From NCBI GenBank assembly GCA_016201275.1, contig JACQDB010000025.1, positions 1 through 61,722 on the forward strand: 61,722 nucleotides of DNA. Direction: 5' to 3'. This stretch comes from Acidobacteriota bacterium (GTDB lineage Bacteria > Acidobacteriota > Blastocatellia > UBA7656). The position numbers and the translations under genes are program-made. This document shows positions 42,146 through 51,363 of the stretch, piece by piece; position 1 is the stretch's first letter; each line of letters begins with the position of its first letter. The notes under the pieces are model-generated. The model was given only the letters and a program-made list of their open reading frames with translations, ran no database searches and was not told where the DNA came from.

Positions 42146-44461
42146 ATGAGTGGCAGACGCATAGGCAATTACCTGATCAGCGATTATCTGGGCGGCGGCG
42201 GCTTCGGTTCGGTCTTCAAAGCCGAAGATACCTCGACGCCCGGGCGCATCGTCGCCATCAAAGAACTGCATAAAAAACACACGCGCAGCGCGGTCATCAA
42301 ACAACGCTTCTTTCAAGAAGCCGTCGCTATGGCGCGCCTCGACCATGTGAACCTGCCGCGCCTCTACACCTTTGGCGAAGACAACGGCTCGTATTATCTG
42401 GTCATGGAATTTCTCTCCGGCAAACTGCTCACCGATGAAATTCAGGACCAAGGGCAACTGCCGATGCCGCAAGCTCTGACCATCATCAAACAGGTTCTGG
42501 AAGCGGTCTCTTACGCGCATCGCAACGGCATCATTCACCGCGATTTGAAACCCGATAACATCATGCTGTTGGGCGAGGTCACTAACCCCAAAGTCAAAGT
42601 CCTGGATTTCGGCATCGCCCGCATGATCGGCGGCGAAAATTTGACTATGGCAGGCGAAGGCTTCGGCACGCCTACCTATATGTCGCCCGAACGCATCGCC
42701 GGAAGTTTGGAGCCGGATACCCGCGCCGACATCTATTCACTGGGCATCATTTTGTATGAGATGTTGAGCGGCAAAGCGCCGTTTCGATCCATTGCTACTG
42801 ACCCCATGCTTTATTGGTCAGAGATGCGAACCATGCACGAAAGCCACCCTATGCCATCGCTCGCGGCGTTGGGCGTGGCTGATGAAGTGGAGCGCATTAT
42901 CCGCAAAGCGACCGCCAAAACGGTGGATTATCGTTATGCGACAGCGGACGAAATGCTGGCCGATTTGCTTCCCGCTTCGGAACACAACACCGGCGCGGCG
43001 GCGAACGCGAGCGCTACGGCTGCACAACTTTTTGTGACGACGGTTCCGACCGCAGCCGAGGTTTATGTTGATGAGATGGTGCGCGGCGCTTCGGATGCCA
43101 CGCACGGCAAGCTCTTCATAGATGCTTTGACGCCGGGGCTGCACAGCGTGCGGGTGTGCAAGAGCGGCTATAACGAATACCGCATCAACGTGGTTTTGGA
43201 AGATGGCAAGCGCACCGAGTTGCAGGTGCCTTTGGCGGCGCGCTCAACCGTGATGATGCCGCTGGCAGGCGAGGCAACCTCGCCGATGGATTTGCAGACC
43301 GTGCGCATGGAAAGCGGCGACAATGTGGCTACTGCTATGGTGATGCTGGAAGGCATACCGGCAGGCAGTCAGGTCTTCGTAGGAGCGCAGGCTTTGGCGT
43401 TGGCTGGCGATGACGGGCGAGCGACTTTGCAACTTGCGCCCGGCAGACATGAAGTGCAGGTGCGAACGCCCACCGGCGAGACCAACAAGCGCATCGTCAC
43501 CTTGACGCCGGAAGACAGCGGCTCGTTTCGCACTATGGCCATGCCGTTTGCCACCGGCGAAAGCCCTATGAAAGCTACAGACGCGACCCGTGCGGTTGAG
43601 GGGGCAAACATCACCGCGCCATCTAAGGTTGCGTCCACTGTGGTCATGGCAAAACCGCAGGTCAACGCACCTTCGCCGACCAAGAAGCGTGCGGCGATGG
43701 CGGCAGCGGTCGTGTTGTTGTTAGGGCTGGCGGCGTCGGCTTTTTTCGTGCTTCGCAAACCCAATATCAATCCGCTGCCGGGTGACACCACCACAGCGGC
43801 GCAGAATTTTACGCCGCCTGTTGACGCACAAGCTACACCGGCGACCGCGCCCTCTGATACGGCGAAATCCGAGGCTGAACGCCAACAGTGGGAACTCCAA
43901 AAGAAACAACTGGAAGCCGAAAAGAAAGCTCTGGAGAAGCGCGAGCAGGCCATCGCCGAAGAGAAAAAAGGCGAGCACCCGCAGACCGAAACACCTGTGC
44001 AGGAGCCTGCGCCGACTCCTCCCGCGCCGGTCGAGCCTGCGGTTTCCACGCCGTCGCAAACCACTGATGAGAGCGCCTGCGTGGGCGTGCGCGTGGTTGG
44101 CCCGGGAGGCCAACCTGCCGCACAAGTCAAAGTGGTGTTCGTGCCGTCAACTGGAGGCGGTCAACAGGCACGCACCAATTTGCGCGGCGAAACTCATGCG
44201 TGCGGCATGATCGTCGGCTCGCAGGTGCGAATCAATGTCTTTGCCTTGGGCAGTCAATTGGCCAGCCGTGATGTCACCGTGTCTTCCAACCGGGTGAATG
44301 TGTCCATAATGATTGAGCGGCTTCCCGAAGGCGTGACCGGCGCGGGCAATCCCGACCAAGGGCAGCAGCGCCGACCACCGATTCAATCGGGCGATATGGG
44401 ACCAAAAGACGGCAAACGCGGCGGCAAAAATTTCCCTTTCCGCAAACGACCGCTGATGTAA
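42146..44461 (+). CDS. Membrane Ser/Thr protein kinase with PEGA-like domain
   Basis: A 771-residue Hanks-type kinase. The glycine loop is LGGGGFGSVF, the ATP Lys is in VAIKEL, the catalytic loop IIHRDLKPDN, the magnesium loop LDFGIAR and the activation end GTPTYMSPERI. A PEGA-like beta domain follows at about 290-365 (LFVTTVPTAAEVYVDEMVRG, GLHSVRVCKSGYNEYRI), then a second similar beta segment. One membrane helix (AAMAAAVVLLLGLAASAFFVL) lies near 513-533. A coiled coil (QWELQKKQLEAEKKALEKRE) and a C-terminal beta domain should be outside. ATG 42146 is preferred because GGGGAG lies 8 nt upstream; ATG 42140 is too close to it. Substrates are unknown. Confidence 0.9.
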   Translation: MSGRRIGNYLISDYLGGGGFGSVFKAEDTSTPGRIVAIKELHKKHTRSAVIKQRFFQEAVAMARLDHVNLPRLYTFGEDNGSYYLVMEFLSGKLLTDEIQDQGQLPMPQALTIIKQVLEAVSYAHRNGIIHRDLKPDNIMLLGEVTNPKVKVLDFGIARMIGGENLTMAGEGFGTPTYMSPERIAGSLEPDTRADIYSLGIILYEMLSGKAPFRSIATDPMLYWSEMRTMHESHPMPSLAALGVADEVERIIRKATAKTVDYRYATADEMLADLLPASEHNTGAAANASATAAQLFVTTVPTAAEVYVDEMVRGASDATHGKLFIDALTPGLHSVRVCKSGYNEYRINVVLEDGKRTELQVPLAARSTVMMPLAGEATSPMDLQTVRMESGDNVATAMVMLEGIPAGSQVFVGAQALALAGDDGRATLQLAPGRHEVQVRTPTGETNKRIVTLTPEDSGSFRTMAMPFATGESPMKATDATRAVEGANITAPSKVASTVVMAKPQVNAPSPTKKRAAMAAAVVLLLGLAASAFFVLRKPNINPLPGDTTTAAQNFTPPVDAQATPATAPSDTAKSEAERQQWELQKKQLEAEKKALEKREQAIAEEKKGEHPQTETPVQEPAPTPPAPVEPAVSTPSQTTDESACVGVRVVGPGGQPAAQVKVVFVPSTGGGQQARTNLRGETHACGMIVGSQVRINVFALGSQLASRDVTVSSNRVNVSIMIERLPEGVTGAGNPDQGQQRRPPIQSGDMGPKDGKRGGKNFPFRKRPLM

Positions 44462-44603
44462 AAAGGGCTTTGCCGCTGGCTACAGGGGCCGGAAGTTTTT
44501 GCGCGTTGATTGACAAGCGCGGACGCTTTCTGGCAATCTTAGCGCTTGCGTTATGCGCCGGAGTCGCGCACAGACGTAGCCTATTGAAAGGAGACTGAAG
44601 CTA

Positions 44604-44840
44604 ATGTCGAAGAGAACCAGAGGTGGGCGCGCCGTTCGTTTGACCTGCCCGAAATCAGGTCAGCAATTTACTGTCGTGGCCTTTATACCGAAAGGCGTTG
44701 ACGCGGCGGAATACTGGAAAGAGCGCGCCGCCGAACACGATCCCGTTGCCTATGCCAAATATCTTGACGCTATGCAAAATTCCGACGGCACGAAAAACCC
44801 GCTCAAGGCTTCAAAAGCTGCCGCTCGTGGCAAGAAATAG
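44604..44840 (+). CDS. Small basic conserved-looking protein, unknown function
   Basis: A 78-residue protein with a Lys/Arg-rich start (MSKRTRGGRAVRLTCPKSG) and end (KASKAAARGKK) and a central YWKERAAEHDPVAYAKYLDAM segment. The upstream AAAGGAGACTG is a strong ribosome-binding site and a clean terminator follows, so it is very probably real. I do not recognise a family. It lies 142 bp downstream of the kinase and may be a separate unit. Confidence 0.65.
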   Translation: MSKRTRGGRAVRLTCPKSGQQFTVVAFIPKGVDAAEYWKERAAEHDPVAYAKYLDAMQNSDGTKNPLKASKAAARGKK

Positions 44841-44870
44841 CCTGCGCGATTTTTATTTCATTTTCAAACT

Positions 44871-44912
44871 CGGCGAGAGCAGAAAAAAATCCTGCTCTCG
44901 CCGATTGCTTTT
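44871..44912 (+). terminator. Rho-independent terminator
   Basis: CGGCGAGAGCAG (44871-44882) and CTGCTCTCGCCG (44892-44903) form a perfect 12-bp stem with a 9-nt A-rich loop, followed by ATTGCTTTT. Confidence 0.8.
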
Positions 44913-44950
44913 CGCGTAGGTTGTCGAGCCGCCTTTTCAGCCTCTGCCGA

Positions 44951-45079
44951 CTAGAGCGGTTTCCATATGGGTGTACGGAACGCGCTATCGTTGAGCAGCG
45001 GTCTGTGACCGCGCGAAGGTCTTCGACCGCCGCTCAACGGGTTTAAGGTTTCCGTAATTTCAAACACAAACCGCTCTAG
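44951..45079. mobile_element. 129-bp MITE-like element with CTAGAGCGGTTT ends
   Basis: CTAGAGCGGTTT (44951-44962) and AAACCGCTCTAG (45068-45079) are perfect 12-bp inverted ends. A second nested inverted repeat, GTTGAGCAGCGGTC (44990-45003) with GACCGCCGCTCAAC (45025-45038), lies inside and belongs to the dispersed GCGGTC hairpin family. Immediately after, 45089-45114 is the inverted copy of 24858-24884. No coding capacity. Confidence 0.55.
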
Positions 45080-45211
45080 GTGTCATGGTCGTGGGCAAAT
45101 GAAATTCGTTATATAAGGTTTCATTCAGCGCATCTTCCTGCTCAGGCATCATCGAATTCCTGGCTCGCATCACACCCTCACAAAATAAATTGATTCAGGA
45201 GTTTTGCTGTG

Positions 45212-45994
45212 ATGCTAAAACGATTGCTTTGCACGCTGGCCATTTCATCGCTGATGTGGTCTTCAACCGGCGCTCAAGTCAAGAACGTCAAATCCGCCGA
45301 GCGGCAGCCCGTAGTTGCCGCCGCGCCGTTTACTGTCGGCGAAAAATTGGAATACGAAGTGTCGTGGTCGAGCTTTATAGTCGCCGGTGAATTGTTGTTG
45401 GAAACCAAAGAACGCCGCGCTGTTGATGGCGTAGATGCGTATCACGTCACGGCGCAGGCGCAATCCGTAGGCTTGGTGAATCTGACCGTCTTGAAAGTCA
45501 AAGACAATTACGATTCCTATATCAACGCCGCGACTTTGCAACCGTTTCGTGCGGAAAAAAATTCACGACGCGGCAAGAAACGCCAGCAAGGCAGTCTTTT
45601 GCTGGATCAACAAAACGGCAAAGCGACGCTCGAAGACGGGCGCACGCTGGAGATTCCGCAAGGCACTTATGATTTGGCGTCGTTGCTGTATGCGATTCGC
45701 GCTATGGATTTGACGCCGGGTAAATCGCAGCACTTCACCTTGATTGAAGACGGCAAACTTTATCAATTGCTCGCCCAAGTCGAAGGCCGCGAAAAAATTA
45801 CTACGCGCACCGGCAAGTACGACACTGTGATTATCCGCACACGCGCCGCCGATGGGCGCGGCAAAGACCCTTATAAGTTGAAGATAAATTTGACGACCGA
45901 CGCCGCACGTTTGCCGGTATTGATGACCGCCGAACCCACCTGGGGCGAAGTGCGCGTCGAATTAATTTCCGCAACCGGAACCCGTAAAAAGTAA
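45212..45994 (+). CDS. DUF3108 exported protein
   Basis: A 260-residue protein with a signal peptide (about 1-21, LLCTLAISSLMWSSTGA). The mature part begins with the family opening FTVGEKLEYEVSWSSFIVAG and continues as a single beta-rich DUF3108 domain (YHVTAQAQSVGL, VKDNYDSYINAATLQPFRAE). Such proteins are periplasmic with a lipid-carrier-like barrel; activity is unknown. ATG 45212 follows CAGGAG; the GTG three bases earlier is a weaker choice. A REP-like region follows. Confidence 0.8.
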   Translation: MLKRLLCTLAISSLMWSSTGAQVKNVKSAERQPVVAAAPFTVGEKLEYEVSWSSFIVAGELLLETKERRAVDGVDAYHVTAQAQSVGLVNLTVLKVKDNYDSYINAATLQPFRAEKNSRRGKKRQQGSLLLDQQNGKATLEDGRTLEIPQGTYDLASLLYAIRAMDLTPGKSQHFTLIEDGKLYQLLAQVEGREKITTRTGKYDTVIIRTRAADGRGKDPYKLKINLTTDAARLPVLMTAEPTWGEVRVELISATGTRKK

Positions 45995-46679
45995 GGCACA
46001 AGGCAAAAGTGTGTGTGCCGCTTTGCCATAGCGCGACGCCAGCGATTTCTGATTATGTCGCTATGCCGCGTTGCTTCACGTTGAGGCCAGAGGGCAAAGA
46101 GCGTTTAGCTGCTTGGCGAAGGTTCGATGTTCGCCAACCCAAGTGGCCTTACTAGCGGAGGCGACGGAGGCAGCGGATAGGCGCGGATAATTCGTCTTCA
46201 TCTGCTACCTCCGTCGCCTCCGCTGGTAATTCAAACCACGTATTCGCCGCCTTGATTTTCCGCACTTGGCAACCCTCTTGGCAGGGTATGGTGAAATGAC
46301 TCCAAGCGGCTTTCTATTCCTCCGCTTGGAAGAATAAAAAGCCGCTTGGGAGTTTTGCGCGTGTTAGACCGAAACGACTCTCATCGTTTTTGGAATTTGA
46401 GCGGCGTTGAATTTTTTTTCATCACCGTTCGGCGTTTGATATTGCAAGGCTCAGGCCACAAGGCTCTGTTACAATCCTTCACCTGCATTCAATGATTTAG
46501 CGGTGCGGCGAAAATTTCTGCTGCAAGATTCAGCTTGCGATTGTCGAAACAATGCTGCGCCAACTGTGCGTATAAGTTCCTGTCAGAACGCCTGACAGGA
46601 GTGCAATGAAAGCGGCATTACTACCCTGTTCAACTTCGGCGAAGCGTTTTAGGGCATTCGCTGTGATGGAGGAATCGCT
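45995..46679. other. 685-bp spacer with three inverted repeats
   Basis: AGCGGAGGCGACGGAGG (46154-46170) pairs perfectly with 46208-46224. ACTCCAAGCGGCTTT (46299-46313) pairs with 46338-46353 with one bulge. TCCTGTCAG (46578-46586) pairs with CTGACAGGA (46592-46600). No gene is visible; the GlsB ribosome-binding site GGAGGA lies at the right end. Confidence 0.75.
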
Positions 46680-46994
46680 ATGACTCTGGCTTTCTTAATC
46701 GGCTTGTTTATCTTCAATATGTCCATCGGTTCGTTACTCGCGCTGCTCATCGTGGCGGGCATCTGCGGCGGCATCGGCAAATCCATCGCCGGGTATGGCA
46801 ACGGCGGCTGTCTCGCCTCCATCGCTTTAGGTTTCATCGGCTCGTTTCTAGGTATGTGGATTGCCGACGAATTGAGTTTGCCCAGATTGTTCACCCTCAA
46901 CATCGGCGGCAGAGCGTTTCCGATTATTTGGTCTATCATCGGCTCGGCGTTATTCGTAGCCGTTCTCGGCTGGTTTTCGCGCCGCAAAGATTGA
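46680..46994 (+). CDS. GlsB/YeaQ/YmgE-family membrane protein (second copy)
   Basis: A 104-residue membrane protein paralogous to 23999-24283. It has an extra N-terminal hydrophobic start (MTLAFLIGLFIFNMSIGSLL), then the signature GYGNGGCLASIALGFIGSFL and a last helix after AFPIIWSIIGSALF. ATG 46680 follows GGAGGAATCGCT, a strong site. It stands alone between repeats and the cytochrome gene. A stress-linked envelope role is the family norm. Confidence 0.9.
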   Translation: MTLAFLIGLFIFNMSIGSLLALLIVAGICGGIGKSIAGYGNGGCLASIALGFIGSFLGMWIADELSLPRLFTLNIGGRAFPIIWSIIGSALFVAVLGWFSRRKD

Positions 46995-47114
46995 GTTTTC
47001 CTAAACCCCATTGACCAGATTCGGATTGCACCAACGGCGGCGGAAACCTACAATCTAAGCCTCTAATACCACAGTGGACGGTTCAACTCATGACAACGGA
47101 GGCTTAATTTTCCC

Positions 47115-48368
47115 ATGACTAAAGAAACCTTCAAGCGCTTGATGCTTGTTGCATCAAGCGGTATGGCGCTGGTCTTTTCTTTTGCCACCGACCACGCTAC
47201 AAGCGCCGATTCACTAACGCCATCAGCAACTCTCCATTCCGCATCAACGCCTGATGCCGATGCCGCCAATGGCAACGAAGCGCACTTATGGGCTGCCTTC
47301 ATTCAGCAGGCGCAACCAACAGCTACGCCCACCGCCGCGCCGGTCGCCGCTGCCAGTCAAACCACCGCGCCGACCGCCGAACAGAAGTATAAAAACATAC
47401 AGGTGTTGAAAGGTTTGCCTGCCGCGCAATTGCCCGCTTTGATGCACCTCTTCAGCACCTCTTTGGGGGTGCGTTGCGATCATTGCCACGTCCGCAATGC
47501 TAACAACGAAATGGAATGGGACAAAGACGACAAGCCCGATAAGAAAACAGCGCGCAAGATGATTCAAATGACCATTGATCTGAATAAAGCCGCGTTCAAC
47601 AATCGCACCGAAGTGAGTTGTTACACCTGTCATCAAGGTCACGATCATCCGCTTTCGATTCCGCCTCTGCCAGCGGCCATCGTACCGGCGGAAATGCCCA
47701 GACCGGCGCTGACCGGAATGCCTGCGCCAGAGCAGATTCTTGAGCAGTATGTGCAAGCGGTCGGCGGCAAAGAAGCGATTGCCAAAGTGACCTCGCGCCA
47801 CTTGAAAGGGCAGTATCTGCCGCAAAGAGGCGGCCAGGTAGCGGTTGACGTTCTGCTGGCAGGCGATAAATTTTCTTCTACGGTGACGACTCCGCAAGGC
47901 GTGATTCAAAGAATTTTGAACGGCACGAAAGGCTGGCTCCTGGACCCCAAAGAAGGGCGTGAACTCGACAGCGAAGAACTCATCACGGTGCGCGATATGG
48001 CAGAAGCTTTCGACACCTTGAAACTCAAAGAGCCATTTCCCAAGATGACTTTTGGCGGCAAGGATAAAATCAACGAGCGCGAAGTTGTCATTCTCAGAGG
48101 CGCTTTGCCTGACAAACGCCGCGTGCGTTTATTCTTTGACACCGCCAGCGGCTTGTTGCTTCGCAAAGTGATTTACAACAACACGATTGTCGGCCCCGAC
48201 CCGGTGCAATTCGACTTCGACGATTACCAAGCGGTGGACGGCATAAAAGTGCCCTTCACGGTTCGCATCTCTTATACCGAGCCGGGCTTTTCCGGGACGC
48301 GCAAATTCACCGAGATCAAACATAACGTCGCCGTGGACGAGACGAAATTCGCAATGCCGAAAAAATAA
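47115..48368 (+). CDS. Dihaem c-type cytochrome of the reaction-centre cytochrome family, with C-terminal beta domain
   Basis: A 417-residue exported protein. A signal peptide and an Ala/Pro/Thr-rich linker precede a haem domain. Two CxxCH sites are present: CDHCH at residues 121-125 (in GVRCDHCHV) and CYTCH at 169-173. The flanking NIQVLKGLPAAQLPALMHLF and the spacing match the photosynthetic reaction-centre cytochrome c subunit family as found in non-phototrophic Acidobacteriota. The C-terminal ~200 residues are a lipoprotein-carrier-like beta domain (LKGQYLPQRGGQVAVDVLLA, DYQAVDGIKVPFTVRI). GGAGG lies 13 nt before ATG 47115. It probably carries electrons in the periplasm; partner enzymes are not in the window. 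Confidence 0.85.
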   Translation: MTKETFKRLMLVASSGMALVFSFATDHATSADSLTPSATLHSASTPDADAANGNEAHLWAAFIQQAQPTATPTAAPVAAASQTTAPTAEQKYKNIQVLKGLPAAQLPALMHLFSTSLGVRCDHCHVRNANNEMEWDKDDKPDKKTARKMIQMTIDLNKAAFNNRTEVSCYTCHQGHDHPLSIPPLPAAIVPAEMPRPALTGMPAPEQILEQYVQAVGGKEAIAKVTSRHLKGQYLPQRGGQVAVDVLLAGDKFSSTVTTPQGVIQRILNGTKGWLLDPKEGRELDSEELITVRDMAEAFDTLKLKEPFPKMTFGGKDKINEREVVILRGALPDKRRVRLFFDTASGLLLRKVIYNNTIVGPDPVQFDFDDYQAVDGIKVPFTVRISYTEPGFSGTRKFTEIKHNVAVDETKFAMPKK

Positions 48369-48487
48369 TCGCTACTCCTTTCGCCGTACTTTTTTCGCGC
48401 TACGCAATCGCTACTCCTTCCGCCTTACCTGTTTCGCGCCAGCACAAAACCTATGCTTTCGGGGCACTGCTAAACGGGTATATTGAG

Positions 48488-48963
48488 TAGTGTTCTAATT
48501 GTATAGTGCGGTTGGATAGCCCGCGCAGCGGGCGCAAACATAAAGCCACGGGCGTTAGCCCGTGGACGAGCGCCCATTCGTATGGTTAGCCCACGAAGTG
48601 GGCGCAAGCATAAAGCCACGGGCGTTAGCCCGTGGACGAGCGCCCATTCGTATGGTTAGCCCACGAAGTGGGCGCAAGCATAAAGCCACGGGCGTTAGCC
48701 CGTGGACGCACTGGGCTTTATGCTGTCACCCGCTGCGCGGGTTAAGAGGCAATGACGATTAGCCTACCCAGCGCTGACGCACTGGGCTTTATGCTGTCAC
48801 CCGCTGCGCGGGTTATCACCATCCACCTACCCAGCGCTGACGCACTGGGCTTTATGCTTCGCGGGTTCTCGCCACCCGTCTACCCAGCGCTGACGCACTG
48901 GGCTTTATGCGGTCACCCGCTGCGCGGGTTATCACTTACCACTACAACTTTAGGACACTACCG
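48488..48963. repeat. Cluster of palindromic repeats, copy B, with terminal inverted ends
   Basis: The unit series is as at 38263-38742: three GCCACGGG-CGTTAG-CCCGTGG hairpins, then four CCCAGCGCTGACGCACTGGG-type units with CCCGC/GCGGG hairpins. It is bounded by TAGTGTTCTAA (48488-48498) and TTAGGACACTA (48950-48960), inverted ends with one mismatch. Upstream, 48370-48440 holds an imperfect direct repeat of CGCTACTCCTT. Bases 48964-49293 hold only a weak minus-strand frame (48977-49222) without a ribosome-binding site. Confidence 0.85.
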
Positions 48964-49293
48964 CATATTGTCGCCATCAAAATTTTTTGCTATCTTCTTC
49001 ATTACTTTGAGAAGCCGCATAAATTGAGAAGCCGCCAAAACAATAACCTAGTGCTTTGTCGCCGACTGCCTGCGGCAAGCGCCAATAAACCAGGCGGCTT
49101 GCTTGTGTGTCCATCATCGTGACAAGGAAAATTTTTGACTCAGACGGCTCACCAACGGCGATTCTCCTCGCGGTTTCAACGGCTGCCTGAGAGCTTTGCT
49201 GTGCGCTCTCTGGATTTTCCATCGGGCGTTCGGTACAGTGAAATGGCTAACCAAAACTAGAACAAGATTGATTGAATTGAGAGGAATTTACCA

Positions 49294-51363
49294 ATGAGTG
49301 CAAATGAAATCACCCGCTTACCTTATCGCCCACTGGCCGACGCTCCGGGCATGGTAGAGCTAGACAAGCAACTGGAATGGTATCGGCTCATCAGCTTGGG
49401 ACGTATGCTTGACGATAAAGCGCGGAACTATTTACGTCAGGCCAAAGGCTGGTCGTATCACGCTTCGCACGCCGGACACGACGGCATTCAACTCGCCCTT
49501 GGTCTGGCCTTTCGTCCCAATAAAGATTATCTCTTCCCCTATTACAGAGATATGTTGACTTGTCTGGCCGCCGGTCTGACGCCTTATGAAATCATCCTCA
49601 ACGGCTTGTCGAAAGCCGCCGATGTGGCTGGTGGAGGTCGCCACATGAGCAACCACTTCGCCAAACTTTCCATAGGCATATGGAACGTCTCTTCGGCAAC
49701 CGGCAATCACACGCAACACGCTGCTGGCCTCGGTCGCGCCGTCAAGTATTACGACTCGGACGCCATTGTGTATAGCAGTCAAGGCGAATCATCTTCATCG
49801 GAAGGCTACGTTTTTGAAGCGCTCAATGGCGCAGCCCGCGAAAATCTGCCGGTCATCTTCGTCATTCAAAACAACGGCTACGGTATATCAGTTCCGGTTG
49901 CCGAGCAATCGGCCAATCACACAGTGTCGGAAAATTATCGCGGCATCAAAGGCTTGACGATTATCAATTGCGATGGCACCAATCCTTTCGACGCCGCCAA
50001 AGCCATGCGCCGCGCTACCGACCTCGTACACGAAGGCAACGGCCCGGTGTTATTGCACGCCTTCTGCGAACGCCTGCACGCCCATTCCAACTCCGACCGC
50101 CACGAACTCTATCGCAGCGAAGAAGAGTTGGCCGAAGTCCGCACCTTTGACCCTTACGAGCGTTTGAAACTGCATCTGCTGAATGTCGAAAATCTCGACG
50201 AAGCCAAACTCTTTGCCATCGAAGAAGAGAATCGCAAAGTGGTGCAGGAAGCCGCCGACCGCGCCGAAGCTGCGCCCGATCCCGATCCGAAAACCGCTAC
50301 CCTGTTTGTCTTTCCCGAAGAAGCCAAAGTCGCGCCCGCCGCGATGGTGGCCGAAACCGGCGGCGCGATTTTAACTTTGCGCGAAGCCATCAATGAAACT
50401 TTGAAAACCGAATTTCGCCGCAACCCGAACACTTTTTTGTGGGGACAGGATGTGGCCTCGAAAGAGAAGGGCGGCGTTTTTAACGTCACCAAAGGAATGC
50501 AGCAGGAGTTTGGCCCGGCGCGGGTGTTCAATGCACCGATTGCTGAAGATTATATCGTCGGCACGGCCAATGGCTTCTCGCGTTTCCGCGAAGATATATG
50601 GGTGGTGATCGAGGCGGCGCAGTTTGCCGATTATCTGTGGCCAGCTATGGAGCAGGTAGTGGATACCTCGCATGATTATTATCGCTGCAACGGACAATGG
50701 ACGCCGAACATCGTGGCGCGTCTGTCATCAGGCGGTTACATTCACGGCGGCCTGTACCACTCGCAGAATCTGGAACACTTCTTTGCGGCTCTGCCCGGCA
50801 TACGCGTGGTCACTCCGGCGTTTGCCGATGATGCCGCAGGGTTGTTGCGGCACAGTTTGCGAAGTCGTGGGTTCACCTTTTTTCTGGAGCCGAAATATTT
50901 ATACAATCAGGTCTTTGCCAAAGCCCCGAATCCGGGCGAACATTACGAGATTCCCTTCGGCAAAGCTAAAATTCGCCGCGAAGGTACAGACCTTTCGATC
51001 ATTGCTTACGGCACGCCTGTGCATTGGTGTTTGCGCGCCGCTTCGCAGTTGCAGGAAGAGCAGGGCATCAGTTGTGAAGTCATAGACCTGCGCTCGATTG
51101 CGCCGCTGGATTCGGAAGCGATTTATCAATCGGTACGCAAAACTTCCAGAGCTTTAGTGGTTCACGAAGCGCAATTGTTCGCCGGGTTCGGCGGTGAAAT
51201 TGCCGCGCAGATTGCCGAACATTGTTTCGACAGTCTGGACGCGCCGGTGATGCGGGTGGCCGGTGACGATTGCCCGGTTCCGTTTTCGGCAATCCTGGAA
51301 CGCGAAGTCTTGCCGCAGGTCGAAGACGTATATCAAAAGGCGCTGGCGCTGGCGCGATATTAG
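49294..51363 (+). CDS. Thiamine-diphosphate 2-oxoacid dehydrogenase E1, fused alpha and beta subunits
   Basis: A 689-residue enzyme. The alpha part (about 1-340) contains LISLGRMLDDKARNYLRQAK, AGGGRHMSNHF and the diphosphate-binding segment ending NLPVIFVIQNNGYGIS. The beta part (about 355-689) contains FLWGQDVASKEKGGVFNVTK, FNAPIAEDYIVGTANGFSRF and the Tkt_C region DLSIIAYGTPVHWCLRAASQ. It resembles branched-chain 2-oxoacid dehydrogenase E1, where alpha and beta are usually separate. The GDG Mg-binding motif reads GES in SSQGESSSSEG, a conservative Asp-to-Glu change. ATG 49294 follows GAGAGGA. No E2 or E3 gene is adjacent, so the complex must draw them from elsewhere. Confidence 0.9.
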   Translation: MSANEITRLPYRPLADAPGMVELDKQLEWYRLISLGRMLDDKARNYLRQAKGWSYHASHAGHDGIQLALGLAFRPNKDYLFPYYRDMLTCLAAGLTPYEIILNGLSKAADVAGGGRHMSNHFAKLSIGIWNVSSATGNHTQHAAGLGRAVKYYDSDAIVYSSQGESSSSEGYVFEALNGAARENLPVIFVIQNNGYGISVPVAEQSANHTVSENYRGIKGLTIINCDGTNPFDAAKAMRRATDLVHEGNGPVLLHAFCERLHAHSNSDRHELYRSEEELAEVRTFDPYERLKLHLLNVENLDEAKLFAIEEENRKVVQEAADRAEAAPDPDPKTATLFVFPEEAKVAPAAMVAETGGAILTLREAINETLKTEFRRNPNTFLWGQDVASKEKGGVFNVTKGMQQEFGPARVFNAPIAEDYIVGTANGFSRFREDIWVVIEAAQFADYLWPAMEQVVDTSHDYYRCNGQWTPNIVARLSSGGYIHGGLYHSQNLEHFFAALPGIRVVTPAFADDAAGLLRHSLRSRGFTFFLEPKYLYNQVFAKAPNPGEHYEIPFGKAKIRREGTDLSIIAYGTPVHWCLRAASQLQEEQGISCEVIDLRSIAPLDSEAIYQSVRKTSRALVVHEAQLFAGFGGEIAAQIAEHCFDSLDAPVMRVAGDDCPVPFSAILEREVLPQVEDVYQKALALARY

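Noticed and set aside
48977-49222. 81-codon minus-strand frame with no recognised family
   Set aside because: No ribosome-binding site and no conserved pattern; cannot be supported.
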